Shown here: piece after piece, positions 35,677-43,670 of the stretch
How positions within the stretch are numbered: position 1 is the first letter of the stretch
Layout of the letters: each line of letters starts with the position of its first letter
Assembly: GCA_039888615.1 (NCBI GenBank)
Contig: JBDQQS010000008.1
Reading direction: 5' to 3' (one strand)
Length of the DNA: 64,000 bases
Origin: Flavimaribacter sp039888615
GTDB taxonomy: Bacteria > Pseudomonadota > Alphaproteobacteria > Rhizobiales > Rhizobiaceae
Program-made: the position numbers and the translations under genes
The notes under the pieces: model-generated
The model's database searches: none
What the model saw: the letters and a program-made list of their open reading frames with translations, nothing else
Told to the model about the DNA's origin: nothing

Positions 35677-36665
35677 GGCGCGACCACCGTATCGCCGGCG
35701 CGCAGACCGGTCAGAATTTCAACGAAATCCTCGCCGTCGATCGTGAAGGACTCGCCAGGGATGACCGTGACTTCGGTTTCCTCGTCGCCCTTGAGAACCT
35801 TGACATAGTCCATGCCGTGGCGGGTCTCAACGGCTTGCCGCGGAACGACAAGCACCTCGCGCGAACCGATCGGAATGGTGACGAGGGTGCGTTCTCCGAC
35901 AAAGAAATCGCCGAGATTGTCGACTTCGACATCGGCCGTGACGCGGCCGTCGGAAATCTCCGGGTAGACCTTCGCCACATGGCCGGTGGTCAGCATTTCG
36001 CCATCGTCTAAGGGAGTAAGCCCGCGGGCCCCGACGGTCACCTCGTCGCCCTGTTTGATCCCGGCGGCGTGGCGTTCGGGAAGCGACAGCCGCAGGAAAT
36101 ACCCGCCGCCGGCGATCCGGGCGATGGTTTCACCAGCCAGAACGACGGATCCTTGTGATACGGGCACGGACAGGACACGACCGGAGGCCGGCGCGAGCAC
36201 AGTGCCTTCCTTCGCCTGCTGGACGATGACGGATTTGTCGGCCTCGATGGCGTCGAGCTGGTTCTGGAGGACGTCGAAGGCGGTCTGCTGCTCGTCGAGG
36301 CGCGTCTTGGCCACCGTGCCGCGTTCAAAGAGCTGTCTCGCCCGTTCTACATTGGTTCTGGCGTTTTCGAGTTGCGCTTCGATGGCGGATTGCCGGGAGT
36401 TGATCGCGTCGAGCTGAAGCGCGATCTTCTCGTCGACCACATTGGCGATCTCGTCGCCGAACTGGACCGCGTCGCCTTCATCGACGAGGATTTCGACGAC
36501 CGTTCCACCGATCCGCGCGCGCGCCGGAAGCGTGTCGCGGCTCTGGACCTGCCCAAACACTGATTTCATGACCGGAAACGTTGTTGGTTCGAGCACAAAG
36601 TCGGCGGCAGAGGCGGAAGTCGCAAAAACGACAGCAATCGTCAGTGCGGTGAATTGGCGTCTCAT
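35673..36665 (-). CDS. RND efflux periplasmic adaptor (membrane fusion protein)
   Basis: This is a periplasmic adaptor (330 aa). The signal peptide MRRQFTALTIAVVFATSASA is followed by a split lipoyl/barrel-sandwich domain (RIGGTVVEILVDEGDAVQFGDEIANV, then EGTVLAPASGRVLSVPVSQGSVVLAGE), a helical hairpin at about 85-145, and a beta-barrel region. It connects the RND pump to an outer-membrane channel. A 43-base gap separates it from the DUF2892 gene upstream, and the direction is the same, so it plausibly belongs to the sqr operon. Confidence 0.9.
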   Translation of the reverse strand: MRRQFTALTIAVVFATSASAADFVLEPTTFPVMKSVFGQVQSRDTLPARARIGGTVVEILVDEGDAVQFGDEIANVVDEKIALQLDAINSRQSAIEAQLENARTNVERARQLFERGTVAKTRLDEQQTAFDVLQNQLDAIEADKSVIVQQAKEGTVLAPASGRVLSVPVSQGSVVLAGETIARIAGGGYFLRLSLPERHAAGIKQGDEVTVGARGLTPLDDGEMLTTGHVAKVYPEISDGRVTADVEVDNLGDFFVGERTLVTIPIGSREVLVVPRQAVETRHGMDYVKVLKGDEETEVTVIPGESFTIDGEDFVEILTGLRAGDTVVAP

Positions 36666-36708
36666 CGTTTGATCCCTTTCAGGCTTCGACGGCCCGTTAT
36701 AGTTGCGG

Positions 36709-36912
36709 TCAGGAAAATGCGTTGCCCGCTTTGATACCGAGCTTTTTAAACACGATAGCAGCCGGGCAAAAGCCCGTGAAGGAAGACTGGATCATGTTCA
36801 GGCCGGCAAAGGCGGTGAGCAGAAACCACCAGGGCGAGACGAAGTGGCCGAGCGCAACGGATACGAGGATAACAACGCCTGCAAAGGCCATGACAGCGCG
36901 ATCGATGTTCAT
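36709..36912 (-). CDS. DUF2892 small membrane protein
   Basis: This is a 67-aa protein with two short helices (about 7-24 and 27-46). The sequence MNIDRAVMAFAGVVILVSVA, WWFLLTAFAGLNMIQSSFTGFCPAAIVFKKLG is typical of DUF2892, the membrane part of YgaP-type rhodaneses, often found in sulfide-oxidation operons. The conserved FTGFCP cysteine is present. It overlaps the upstream repressor gene by 4 bases. Confidence 0.88.
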   Translation of the reverse strand: MNIDRAVMAFAGVVILVSVALGHFVSPWWFLLTAFAGLNMIQSSFTGFCPAAIVFKKLGIKAGNAFS

Positions 36913-37292
36913 TTTTCTTTCTCCTTTTTCAGGTCCGGGTCCGGACAGTGGATTTCCTTGAGGGTGGTGAGCAGGTATCGGAGGTTTGCGTCTCCGATCG
37001 AGTAGTAGAGAACCTGACTTTCGCGCCGGAAGGTCACCAGACCTTCCTTGCGCAGCTTTGCCAGATGCTGGGACAGCGCGGATTGACTGAGATCAACATA
37101 CTCGGCCAGTTCGTGGACCGCGCACTCACCCGAGGCCGCCAGCCGGCACAGGATCAGAAGCCGTTTCTGGTTCGACAGAAGCTTCAGGAGCCGGGCGACC
37201 TCGTGTGACCGTTCGATGAGCGGACCGATGTCGCCAAGCTTGCCGTCCGTATCCGACGTGGCGGCTTCCTTTATCTGGCGGAGCTGTTTCAA
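36909..37292 (-). CDS. ArsR-family thiol-switch repressor, BigR/SqrR-like
   Basis: This is a small winged-helix repressor (127 aa from a TTG start). The core reads LLKLLSNQKRLLILCRLAAS..LAEYVDLSQSALSQHLAKLRKEGLV. C49 (LILCRLA) and C116 (KEIHCP) are placed like the two cysteines that form a tetrasulfide in SqrR and BigR when persulfides rise; a third cysteine is C57. No ATG is available: the TTG at 37292 overlaps the SQR stop codon (TTGA). It probably represses the sqr operon from the palindromes at 38626-38656. Confidence 0.82.
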   Translation of the reverse strand: MKQLRQIKEAATSDTDGKLGDIGPLIERSHEVARLLKLLSNQKRLLILCRLAASGECAVHELAEYVDLSQSALSQHLAKLRKEGLVTFRRESQVLYYSIGDANLRYLLTTLKEIHCPDPDLKKEKEK

Positions 37293-38581
37293 CCGGCGTC
37301 TTCCATGTGGATTTCCTTGAGCTTCTTGATGCCGAGCACATCGAGAGCGAGGTTTTCGTAGAACGTTTCGCTCTTGCCGCTGCGGACCTTTCTCAGGAAA
37401 TATTTCTCGAAGCCGATCTTGGCGGCGTGCACCCAGCGGCCTTGCGACGACCAGTTGACGTTGCGCGGCGGCAGTTGCGGTTGCGCGACGAAGGCGATGC
37501 CCTTGTCGCCGAAATCGGCCAGGCAGATCGCGTTCCATGTGGCGACGGCGCGGGGCTCGTCGCCCTTGATCAGCGCGGAAACGTTTTCGGCGGTCGCAGT
37601 CACCATGGATTCGATCATGAATCCGGTTTTCGGCACGCCGACGGGCAACGGGGTTTTGCCAACGGGCGGGATCGCCACGCAGACGCCGATCGCAAAGACG
37701 TTGGGGTATTTGTCGTTGCGCTGGTGCTTGTCGATCGTGACAAAGCCGCGCGGGTTCGTCAGGCCTTCGATGCCGGAGACGGCCGGGACGCCGCGAAAGG
37801 CCGGCAGCATCATCGAGAACGAGAAGGGCAGTTCGTGGGCCTTTTTCAGGCTGCCGTCTTCGTTGACCTCCTCGACATGCATGACGCCTTCTTCGACTTG
37901 TCTGACGCGCGCGTTGGTGATCCACTTGATGTGCTGATCGCGAAGCGCGCTCTCCAGCAGCGACTTGGTGTCGCCGACGCCGTCAAGTCCGAGATGGCCG
38001 ATATAGGGTTCCGGCGTGACGAAGGTCATCGGAACCTGGTCGCGCTTCTTTGCGCGCCTCAGGGCGGTGTCGACGATGAAGGCGAACTCGTAGGCCGGGC
38101 CGTAGCAGGAGGCGCCCTGAACGGCGCCGATAATGGCGGGACCAGGCTTCTCGACCAGCTTTTCAAAGGACTGCTTTGCGTCCATCGCATGATCGATATG
38201 ACAGATGGATTCGGTGCAGGCCTGCGGTCCGAGCCCTTCGATTTCGTCGAAGGCGAGATCCGGACCCGTCGCAATGATCAGATAATCGTAATCGACCATC
38301 TCGCCGTCATTGAGCTCGATCCGGTTTTCTTCAGGATGGACCTTCTTCGCGCCCTGCGGTTTGAGGGCGATGTCGCGTCGGGAGAATACCGGCTCCAGCT
38401 CGACGGAAATGTCGTCCCGGTCGCGCCACCCAACCGCGACCCACGGGTTGGACGGAACGAAGGAATAGGTGGAGCCTTCGTTGATGACCGTAACGTTGGC
38501 CGTGCTCCCCACCTTTTCCTTCATCTCATAAGCCATGATTACGCCGCCGAGACCGGCGCCAAGAACCACAATGTTTTTCAT
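37289..38581 (-). CDS. sqr: Sulfide:quinone oxidoreductase-type flavoprotein
   Basis: This is an FAD disulfide-reductase-family protein (430 aa) that oxidises sulfide to persulfide/polysulfide and passes electrons to quinone. It has an N-terminal VVLGAGLGGVIMAYEM, ATGP at 105-108, and the cysteines C127 (SICHID), C159 (GASCYGPAYEF) and C353 (AICLADFG). The 32-residue spacing of the first two equals that of C128/C160 in Acidithiobacillus SQR. The C terminus has amphipathic segments for membrane docking. A strong GGAGGAG precedes the ATG. It heads the minus-strand sulfide operon. Confidence 0.87.
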   Translation of the reverse strand: MKNIVVLGAGLGGVIMAYEMKEKVGSTANVTVINEGSTYSFVPSNPWVAVGWRDRDDISVELEPVFSRRDIALKPQGAKKVHPEENRIELNDGEMVDYDYLIIATGPDLAFDEIEGLGPQACTESICHIDHAMDAKQSFEKLVEKPGPAIIGAVQGASCYGPAYEFAFIVDTALRRAKKRDQVPMTFVTPEPYIGHLGLDGVGDTKSLLESALRDQHIKWITNARVRQVEEGVMHVEEVNEDGSLKKAHELPFSFSMMLPAFRGVPAVSGIEGLTNPRGFVTIDKHQRNDKYPNVFAIGVCVAIPPVGKTPLPVGVPKTGFMIESMVTATAENVSALIKGDEPRAVATWNAICLADFGDKGIAFVAQPQLPPRNVNWSSQGRWVHAAKIGFEKYFLRKVRSGKSETFYENLALDVLGIKKLKEIHMEDAG

Positions 38582-38605
38582 TTTCTCCTCCTTCTCGACC
38601 CCAAA

Positions 38606-38614
38606 GGGGGGGGG
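38606..38614. repeat. Nine-G homopolymer in the sqr 5' leader
   Basis: A run of nine G (C on the sqr strand) lies between the operator palindromes and the sqr ribosome site. Tracts of this length are prone to slippage and could alter leader length or expression. Confidence 0.7.
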
Positions 38615-38625
38615 CGAATATTTAA

Positions 38626-38656
38626 ATTAGAGAATGCTAATTTAGTAATTACTAAA
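38626..38656. promoter_or_regulatory. Tandem AT-rich palindromes upstream of sqr (candidate BigR/SqrR-like operators)
   Basis: ATTAG (38626-38630)-N6-CTAAT (38637-38641) is followed without gap by TTTAGTAATTACTAAA (38641-38656), a perfect 16-bp palindrome. Both have the same TAG/CTA half-site spacing class and sit in the only strongly A/T-rich stretch of the area. They lie 45-75 bases before the sqr start and could also serve the divergent side. Confidence 0.6.
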
Positions 38657-38678
38657 ATAAATGCAAGGAGAAAGTGCA

Positions 38679-38747
38679 ATGGCTGAAAAAGGACTGTGCG
38701 ACCGTTTCTTCAGCGGTTGGACGAGCGTTGCGATTTCGCGCACATAG
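38679..38747 (+). CDS. Candidate 22-aa leader peptide or gene remnant
   Basis: A short reading frame, ATG at 38679 to TAG at 38747, follows AAGGAGAAAG with good spacing and starts 23 bases after the perfect palindrome. It would encode 22 residues beginning MAEKGLCDRFFSGWT. It could be a small sulfide-regulated peptide, or the broken start of a longer gene that once lay divergent from sqr. No family is recognised. Confidence 0.3.
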   Translation: MAEKGLCDRFFSGWTSVAISRT

Positions 38748-38820
38748 CAGGCGCAACTTTCTCCTTGTCACCGCGCTGACCATGGGCAGACTGGGACGCA
38801 GCAACAGAAAGGACTGGTCC

Positions 38821-39804
38821 GTGGATTTTAGCGCGCTGCCAAAGGCGGAAATACATATTCACCTGGAAGGATGTTTCGAGCCGGACGATATCGCCGCGCT
38901 GGCTGCGGAAGCGGGCGAAGAACTGCCGCGTCCGCCGAGCGAACTCTACGACGTGTCATCGCTCAGCAATTTCCTGGCATTCCTGGACTGGACCTGCGGG
39001 CTTGTCCGCACCCGCGACCAACTGGCGCGAGCGGCCTACGCCTTCGCAAAGCGGCAGAGCATGTCTGGCGTGCGTTACAGCGACGTGATCGTCAATCCGA
39101 CGCATTGGGAGCACTGGAAGAAGGACATTCCAGGCATGCTGGACGGCTTGCACGCCGGGTTCAGCGAGGCCGAACAGGATGGCTGCCAACCGTCCATGCT
39201 TTGCATCAGTCTATTGCGGCAGCAGACGGCTGAGGAAGGCATCGAACTGGTTGACCTGCTCGTTGAACTGAAACATCCGCGGGTCGTCGCACTGTCGATC
39301 GACGGGAACGAGACTGCGGCCGGGCGCACCGGGCCGCGTTTTGCCGAGGCCTATCGGCGGGCGGCGAAAGGGGGCTTGCGTCGCACTGCCCACGCCGGCG
39401 AATCGAGCGGTCCGGACGGCGTGCGCGACGCCATTGAACTGCTTCAGACCGAACGCATTGACCATGGGGTGCGCGCCATCGAGGACGACGAGGTCATGAA
39501 CCTGCTGATCGACAACGACATCGCGCTCGGCATAACCCCGTCATCGAACCTGACTCTCGGTCTATACAAAGACTTCGCCGCCCATCCCTTCGAGAAGCTT
39601 CGCAAGGCCGGCGTGTCGGTTTCCGTCAACACGGACGACCCGGCTCCGCTGCGTCTCAGCCTCGAACAGGAATACGCCAATATGGCGGGCGCCAATGGCT
39701 GGGACAAGGAGACGGTCCGCGAACTCGCGCGCAACTCCGTGCGCGCCTCCTTTGCCAATGACGACCTCAAGGCTGGTATCCTGAAGGACCTCGACGCCTG
39801 GTAG
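38821..39804 (+). CDS. add: Adenosine deaminase
   Basis: This enzyme deaminates adenosine to inosine (327 aa). The zinc motif AEIHIHLEG is near residue 10, GNETAAGRTGPRF near 161, HAGESSGPDGVRDAIE at about 188, RIDHGVRA, and TPSSNLTLG and NTDDPAPL at the C-terminal metal site. A GTG start at 38821 is preferred: it has AGAAAGGA upstream and gives the usual V/M-DFSALPKAE start, while the ATG at 38782 has no ribosome site. It feeds the purine catabolic genes that follow. Confidence 0.9.
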   Translation: MDFSALPKAEIHIHLEGCFEPDDIAALAAEAGEELPRPPSELYDVSSLSNFLAFLDWTCGLVRTRDQLARAAYAFAKRQSMSGVRYSDVIVNPTHWEHWKKDIPGMLDGLHAGFSEAEQDGCQPSMLCISLLRQQTAEEGIELVDLLVELKHPRVVALSIDGNETAAGRTGPRFAEAYRRAAKGGLRRTAHAGESSGPDGVRDAIELLQTERIDHGVRAIEDDEVMNLLIDNDIALGITPSSNLTLGLYKDFAAHPFEKLRKAGVSVSVNTDDPAPLRLSLEQEYANMAGANGWDKETVRELARNSVRASFANDDLKAGILKDLDAW

Positions 39805-39819
39805 AGCGATTAAGAAATG

Positions 39820-39866
39820 TGCTGCATTTGGTTGATGGTTATTGTGTAATGGTTGCACATGCAGCA
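39820..39866. promoter_or_regulatory. Wide inverted repeat between add and the nucleoside deaminase gene
   Basis: TGCTGCAT (39820-39827) and ATGCAGCA (39859-39866) are perfect complements 31 bases apart, in the 134-base gap before the deaminase gene. They may be half-sites of a looping operator or a weak hairpin after add. Confidence 0.35.
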
Positions 39867-39938
39867 ATTGGAATGTGAAATCAGGACACATTTGCAGGTC
39901 GATGCGGATCGAGCAATCACCAAGACAGGAAACAGCAA

Positions 39939-40475
39939 GTGGCATCAGGCAAGGAAGAATCGGCGGAAGAGCGGGACGTCCGGTTCATGCGAATGGCTTT
40001 CGCGGTCGCCAAAAGGGCGCTTGATGAGGGAAGTCATCCGTTCGGCGCAATCCTCGTGGGGCCGGATGACGCGGTGCTGATGGAGCAGGGCAACGCGTTT
40101 CTGCCGCACCATGACATGACGGGCCATGCCGAACGGGTGTTGATGACGCGGGCGTCGCAGGCCTACGATCCGGAATTCCTGAAGGGCTGCACCATGTACA
40201 CCTCGGCCGAGCCCTGCGCCATGTGCGCCGGGGCGGCCTACTGGGCGGGACTTGGACGCCTTGTCTACGGACTGAGCGAGGCGCGCCTGAAGACTATTAC
40301 GGGCAACCATCCCGAAAATCCCACGCTTGATCTTTCCTGCCGCATCGTCTTCGCCTCCGGCCAGCGCGAGGTGGATGTGACGGGTCCGATGCTCGAAGAC
40401 GAGGGCGCGGCCCTGCATGAAGGCGTGTGGGACGAGGCGCCGACGCGTCCTGAAACCGTCGGGACAAATACCTAG
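39939..40475 (+). CDS. Nucleoside deaminase (cytidine/guanine deaminase fold)
   Basis: This is a zinc hydrolase of the cytidine deaminase superfamily (178 aa). The zinc site reads TGHAERVLM (H-A-E) and SAEPCAMCAGAAYW (P-C-x-x-C). The family includes guanine deaminases and tRNA adenosine deaminases; the purine context favours a base or nucleoside substrate such as guanine. It starts at GTG (39939), with CAGGAAACA upstream. A second, unrelated guanine deaminase (amidohydrolase type) lies at 54368. Confidence 0.82.
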   Translation: MASGKEESAEERDVRFMRMAFAVAKRALDEGSHPFGAILVGPDDAVLMEQGNAFLPHHDMTGHAERVLMTRASQAYDPEFLKGCTMYTSAEPCAMCAGAAYWAGLGRLVYGLSEARLKTITGNHPENPTLDLSCRIVFASGQREVDVTGPMLEDEGAALHEGVWDEAPTRPETVGTNT

Positions 40476-40723
40476 CAAACAGCTCAAGATCCTGTTGTAG
40501 CATAAACCGTAAAGGCGCCGCGTCTTCAGCGCCGCTTTTGCTCACTGCCGCGATGCAACGCGGTTGCGGCTGATCGGATCGTTATTTTTCAAGAACTTGC
40601 GGGACTGAGCCCTTTAAAGTTTTACAATAGGCAGTTTCAAGAAAACAATGGGCTACGGGGCGTCGAGTTTTGGCGCCCCGAATGCTATTTTTCAACGCAA
40701 CCACAAACAGTCCGGAAAACTCC
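40476..40723 (+). promoter_or_regulatory. puuE leader region with two hairpins
   Basis: This 248-base region has no gene. A hairpin GGCGC (40514-40518)/GCGCC (40529-40533) followed by GCTTTTG may terminate the deaminase transcript. A second, GGGGCG (40657-40662)/CGCCCC (40674-40679), lies 45 bases before the puuE start and could be an attenuator or structured leader element. Confidence 0.5.
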
Positions 40724-41632
40724 ATGTATCCACGCGACATGATTGGCTACGGCCGCACGCCACCCGACCCGAAATGGCCTGGAGACGCCAGGATCGCCCT
40801 GCAATTCGTCATTAATTACGAAGAAGGCGGCGAGAACAATGTCCTGCATGGCGACAAGGCCTCGGAAGCTTTTCTTTCGGAAATCGTCGGCGCGCAGCCC
40901 TGGATCGGCCAGCGGCACATGAATATGGAGTCCATCTACGAATACGGGTCGAGAGCCGGTTTCTGGCGGCTTTGGCGGATGTTCACCAGCCGCAACCTGC
41001 CGGTTACGGTCTACGGCGTCGCGACGGCGCTGGAGCGCAATCCGGAAGCGGTGGCGGCCATGAAGGAGGCCGACTGGGAGATCGCCTCGCACGGCCTGAA
41101 ATGGATAGAATACAAGGACTACGACAAGGAAGCCGAGCGCGCCGACGTTATGGAGGCGATCCGCCTGCACACCGAGGTGACCGGCGAACGTCCGCTTGGC
41201 TGGTACACCGGTCGGTCGTCCATCCATTCCACTGACCTGGCGATGGAAGAGGGCGGGTTCCTCTATACATCCGATGCTTATGCCGACGATCTGCCTTACT
41301 GGATCAAAGGGCCGCACGGTCCGCATCTGATCATACCCTATACGCTGGACGCCAACGACATGCGGTTTGCGACGCCGCAGGGCTTCAATTCGGGCGACCA
41401 GTTCTACAGCTATCTGAAGGACGGCTTCGATTATCTCTACGAGGAAGGCCGCGAGGGCGCGCCGAAGATGATGTCGGTCGGCCTGCATTGCCGGCTTGTC
41501 GGACGCCCCAATCGGGCCGCGGCGCTGGCGCGTTTCCTCGACTACGCGGGCTCGCATGACAAGGTCTGGATACCGCGGCGCATCGACATCGCGCGCCACT
41601 GGCGTGAACATCACAAGCCGGAGAGCGCCTGA
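40724..41632 (+). CDS. puuE: Allantoinase PuuE (polysaccharide-deacetylase fold)
   Basis: This enzyme hydrolyses allantoin to allantoate by the metal-independent-like NodB-fold route (302 aa). It has the signature MYPRDMIGYGRTPPDPKWPGD start, FVINYEEGGENNVLHGD, and GWYTGRSSIHSTDLAMEEGGF. The ATG at 40724 matches the family N terminus; upstream in-frame residues are non-conserved-looking. It opens the block puuE-uraD-alc-allA-uraH, all on one strand with gaps of 0-2 bases. Confidence 0.93.
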   Translation: MYPRDMIGYGRTPPDPKWPGDARIALQFVINYEEGGENNVLHGDKASEAFLSEIVGAQPWIGQRHMNMESIYEYGSRAGFWRLWRMFTSRNLPVTVYGVATALERNPEAVAAMKEADWEIASHGLKWIEYKDYDKEAERADVMEAIRLHTEVTGERPLGWYTGRSSIHSTDLAMEEGGFLYTSDAYADDLPYWIKGPHGPHLIIPYTLDANDMRFATPQGFNSGDQFYSYLKDGFDYLYEEGREGAPKMMSVGLHCRLVGRPNRAAALARFLDYAGSHDKVWIPRRIDIARHWREHHKPESA

Positions 41633-41634
41633 CA

Positions 41635-42129
41635 ATGACGACGCGCGATCAATTTCTGGAGGCGTGCGGCGGAGTCTTCGAACATTCGCCCTGGATAGCC
41701 GAGCAGGCTTGGGACGCAGGCCAGATCGGCGAGCCGCTGGCGCTTGAAAACGTTCACGCCGCAATGTGCGAGACGTTTCGCGAAGCGAGCGCCGAGCAGC
41801 GGCTCGCCGTCCTGCGCGCGCATCCCGATCTTGCCGGCAAGCTGGCGATCGCCGGCGAACTGACGGACGATTCAAGAAACGAGCAGGCAGGCGCCGGCCT
41901 CGACCGGTTGACGCCGGACGAACACGCCGAGTTCACGCGTCTGAACACCGAATATACAGACAAGTTCGGGTTTCCCTTCATCATCGCGGTCAAGGGACTG
42001 GACAAGTCGGATATTCTGGATGCCTTCCGAAGGCGTGTTCACAACAGCAGCGAAGCGGAGTTCCGGACCGCGTGCGAGCAGGTGGAGAAAATAGCCCGCC
42101 TGCGGCTGCAGACAATAATAACGGAGTAA
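41635..42129 (+). CDS. uraD: OHCU decarboxylase
   Basis: This is 2-oxo-4-hydroxy-4-carboxy-5-ureidoimidazoline decarboxylase (164 aa), which makes S-allantoin. The all-helical family motifs are FEHSPWIAEQAW, the LRAHPDLAGKLA loop with the catalytic histidine at about 62, and FGFPFIIAVKG. It begins two bases after puuE. Confidence 0.93.
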   Translation: MTTRDQFLEACGGVFEHSPWIAEQAWDAGQIGEPLALENVHAAMCETFREASAEQRLAVLRAHPDLAGKLAIAGELTDDSRNEQAGAGLDRLTPDEHAEFTRLNTEYTDKFGFPFIIAVKGLDKSDILDAFRRRVHNSSEAEFRTACEQVEKIARLRLQTIITE

Positions 42130-42135
42130 GTGGAG

Positions 42136-43179
42136 ATGGACGTGGCGATAACGACAAAGCAGGAAATCAGGGCGCCGGAATTCACGCGCGGAAAGGTCAA
42201 CCTCGCCTCGGCGCGTCTGGGCGCCGCTGCGCTCTACTCAACCGACGAGTTTTTCGCGCCGGTGGAGCGCATGCTCAACGACGATCCGGCGGTTTTCATC
42301 GACGACAAGTATGACGATCACGGCAAATGGATGGACGGCTGGGAATCGCGCCGCAAGCGTAGCCCGGGGCATGACTGGGCCGTTATCCGTCTCGCAGTGC
42401 CGGGCAGCATAGACGGGTTCGACATCGACACCAGTTTCTTTACCGGAAACTATCCGCCGGCGGCCAGCATCGAAGCCATTTTCGAGGACGACGGCGATCC
42501 CGACGATGAATCGGACTGGGTCGAGATCCTGCCGCAGACATATCTCGAACCAGACGAACATCATTTCCAACAGGTCCCGGACGCTGAAATGCGCAAGCGC
42601 GTCTGGACTCATTTGCGGATTCATATCTATCCGGATGGCGGCATTGCGCGCCTGCGGGTGTATGGAGAAGCGTATTTCGACTGGTCCAAGGTGACGGCCG
42701 AAGAGGAAGTCGATCTCGCCTATATCTTCCATGGCGGACGGGCGCTCGCCTGGTCGGACGCCCATTACGGCTTTCCGGCGAAGCTGATTTCGCCGGGTCG
42801 CGGCGTCAATATGGGCGACGGATGGGAAACCGCCCGTCGGCGCGGACCTGGCCACGACTGGGCGATCCTGAAGCTGGGCCATGCGGGCACAGTCGACAGG
42901 GTCATTGTCGACACCGCACATTTCAAGGGAAACTATCCCGACCGGTTCGACCTGCTGGGCGCTTTCATGCCGGAGCATGCGGGAAGCCTTTTGGATGAGG
43001 ATATCGTCGCTTCCGCAGACTGGACGCCGATCCTGACGGACCGCAAACTGCAAATGGACCACATCCACGAATTCCATGCCGACACCATTCTCGACCGGGG
43101 GCCGTTCACACATCTCCGCCTGAATATCCATCCAGACGGCGGCGTGAGCCGGGTGCGCGTCATGGGACACAAGGCCTGA
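42136..43179 (+). CDS. alc: Allantoicase
   Basis: Allantoicase (347 aa) splits allantoate to ureidoglycolate and urea. It has two tandem beta-sandwich repeats, and each contains a WESRRKRSPGHDWAVIRL / WETARRRGPGHDWAILKL segment (about 70 and 235) and a DTxxFxGNYP motif. The ATG at 42136 is chosen; a GTG two codons earlier is possible. It overlaps allA by one base. Confidence 0.93.
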   Translation: MDVAITTKQEIRAPEFTRGKVNLASARLGAAALYSTDEFFAPVERMLNDDPAVFIDDKYDDHGKWMDGWESRRKRSPGHDWAVIRLAVPGSIDGFDIDTSFFTGNYPPAASIEAIFEDDGDPDDESDWVEILPQTYLEPDEHHFQQVPDAEMRKRVWTHLRIHIYPDGGIARLRVYGEAYFDWSKVTAEEEVDLAYIFHGGRALAWSDAHYGFPAKLISPGRGVNMGDGWETARRRGPGHDWAILKLGHAGTVDRVIVDTAHFKGNYPDRFDLLGAFMPEHAGSLLDEDIVASADWTPILTDRKLQMDHIHEFHADTILDRGPFTHLRLNIHPDGGVSRVRVMGHKA

Positions 43180-43670
43180 TGACGGTTCGGCTCGAGGTCC
43201 GGAAACTGACGAAAGAAGCGTTCGAGCCCTTCGGCAACGTCATCGAGACAGAAGGGGCTGAAGTGCGGCTGATCAACGGCGGAACCACCGAGCGTTTTCA
43301 TGCGCTGGCGCAAGCGCAGACAGGTGAGGGCGCAGCGATCGTCAGCATCTTTCGAGGCCAGCCGCGGTCATTTCCCTATTCCGTGACGATGATGGAGCGC
43401 CACCCGCTTGGCAGCCAGGCTTTCTATCCCCTGCAGAATCGGCCCTGGCTTATCGTCGTGGCGCAGGATGTGGACGGCAGGCCTGGTTCTCCTGAGGTTT
43501 TTCTGGCCTCAGGCGCCCAAGGGGTGAACTATCGGGCGAATATATGGCATCATCCGTTGATGGCGCTGGACGACGTGAGCGACTTTCTGGTGGTTGACCG
43601 CGAGGGCGAGGGCAATAATCTGGAAGAGTTTGATTATCCGGACCCTTTCGAAATAAATTGGAGCAAGTAG
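43179..43670 (+). CDS. allA: Ureidoglycolate lyase
   Basis: This cupin enzyme (163 aa) converts ureidoglycolate to glyoxylate and urea. The family pattern LTKEAFEPFGNVIETEG, SIFRGQPRSFPYSVTMMERHPLGSQAFYPL-type core and NYRANIWHHPLMAL are all present. It starts at the alc stop (TGATG) and is followed directly by uraH. Confidence 0.93.
   Translation: MTVRLEVRKLTKEAFEPFGNVIETEGAEVRLINGGTTERFHALAQAQTGEGAAIVSIFRGQPRSFPYSVTMMERHPLGSQAFYPLQNRPWLIVVAQDVDGRPGSPEVFLASGAQGVNYRANIWHHPLMALDDVSDFLVVDREGEGNNLEEFDYPDPFEINWSK

Noticed and set aside
33169..35808. An 879-codon plus-strand frame opposite the RND pump
   Set aside because: The pump reads as a full RND protein on the minus strand; the opposite frame has no domain and is dominated by D, R and H.
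37307..38686. A 459-codon plus-strand frame opposite sqr
   Set aside because: SQR motifs and cysteines are clear on the minus strand; the other frame is a shadow.
38674..38820. Longer N terminus for adenosine deaminase (GTG 38674 or ATG 38782)
   Set aside because: Neither has a ribosome site, and the GTG at 38821 with AGAAAGGA matches the family start.
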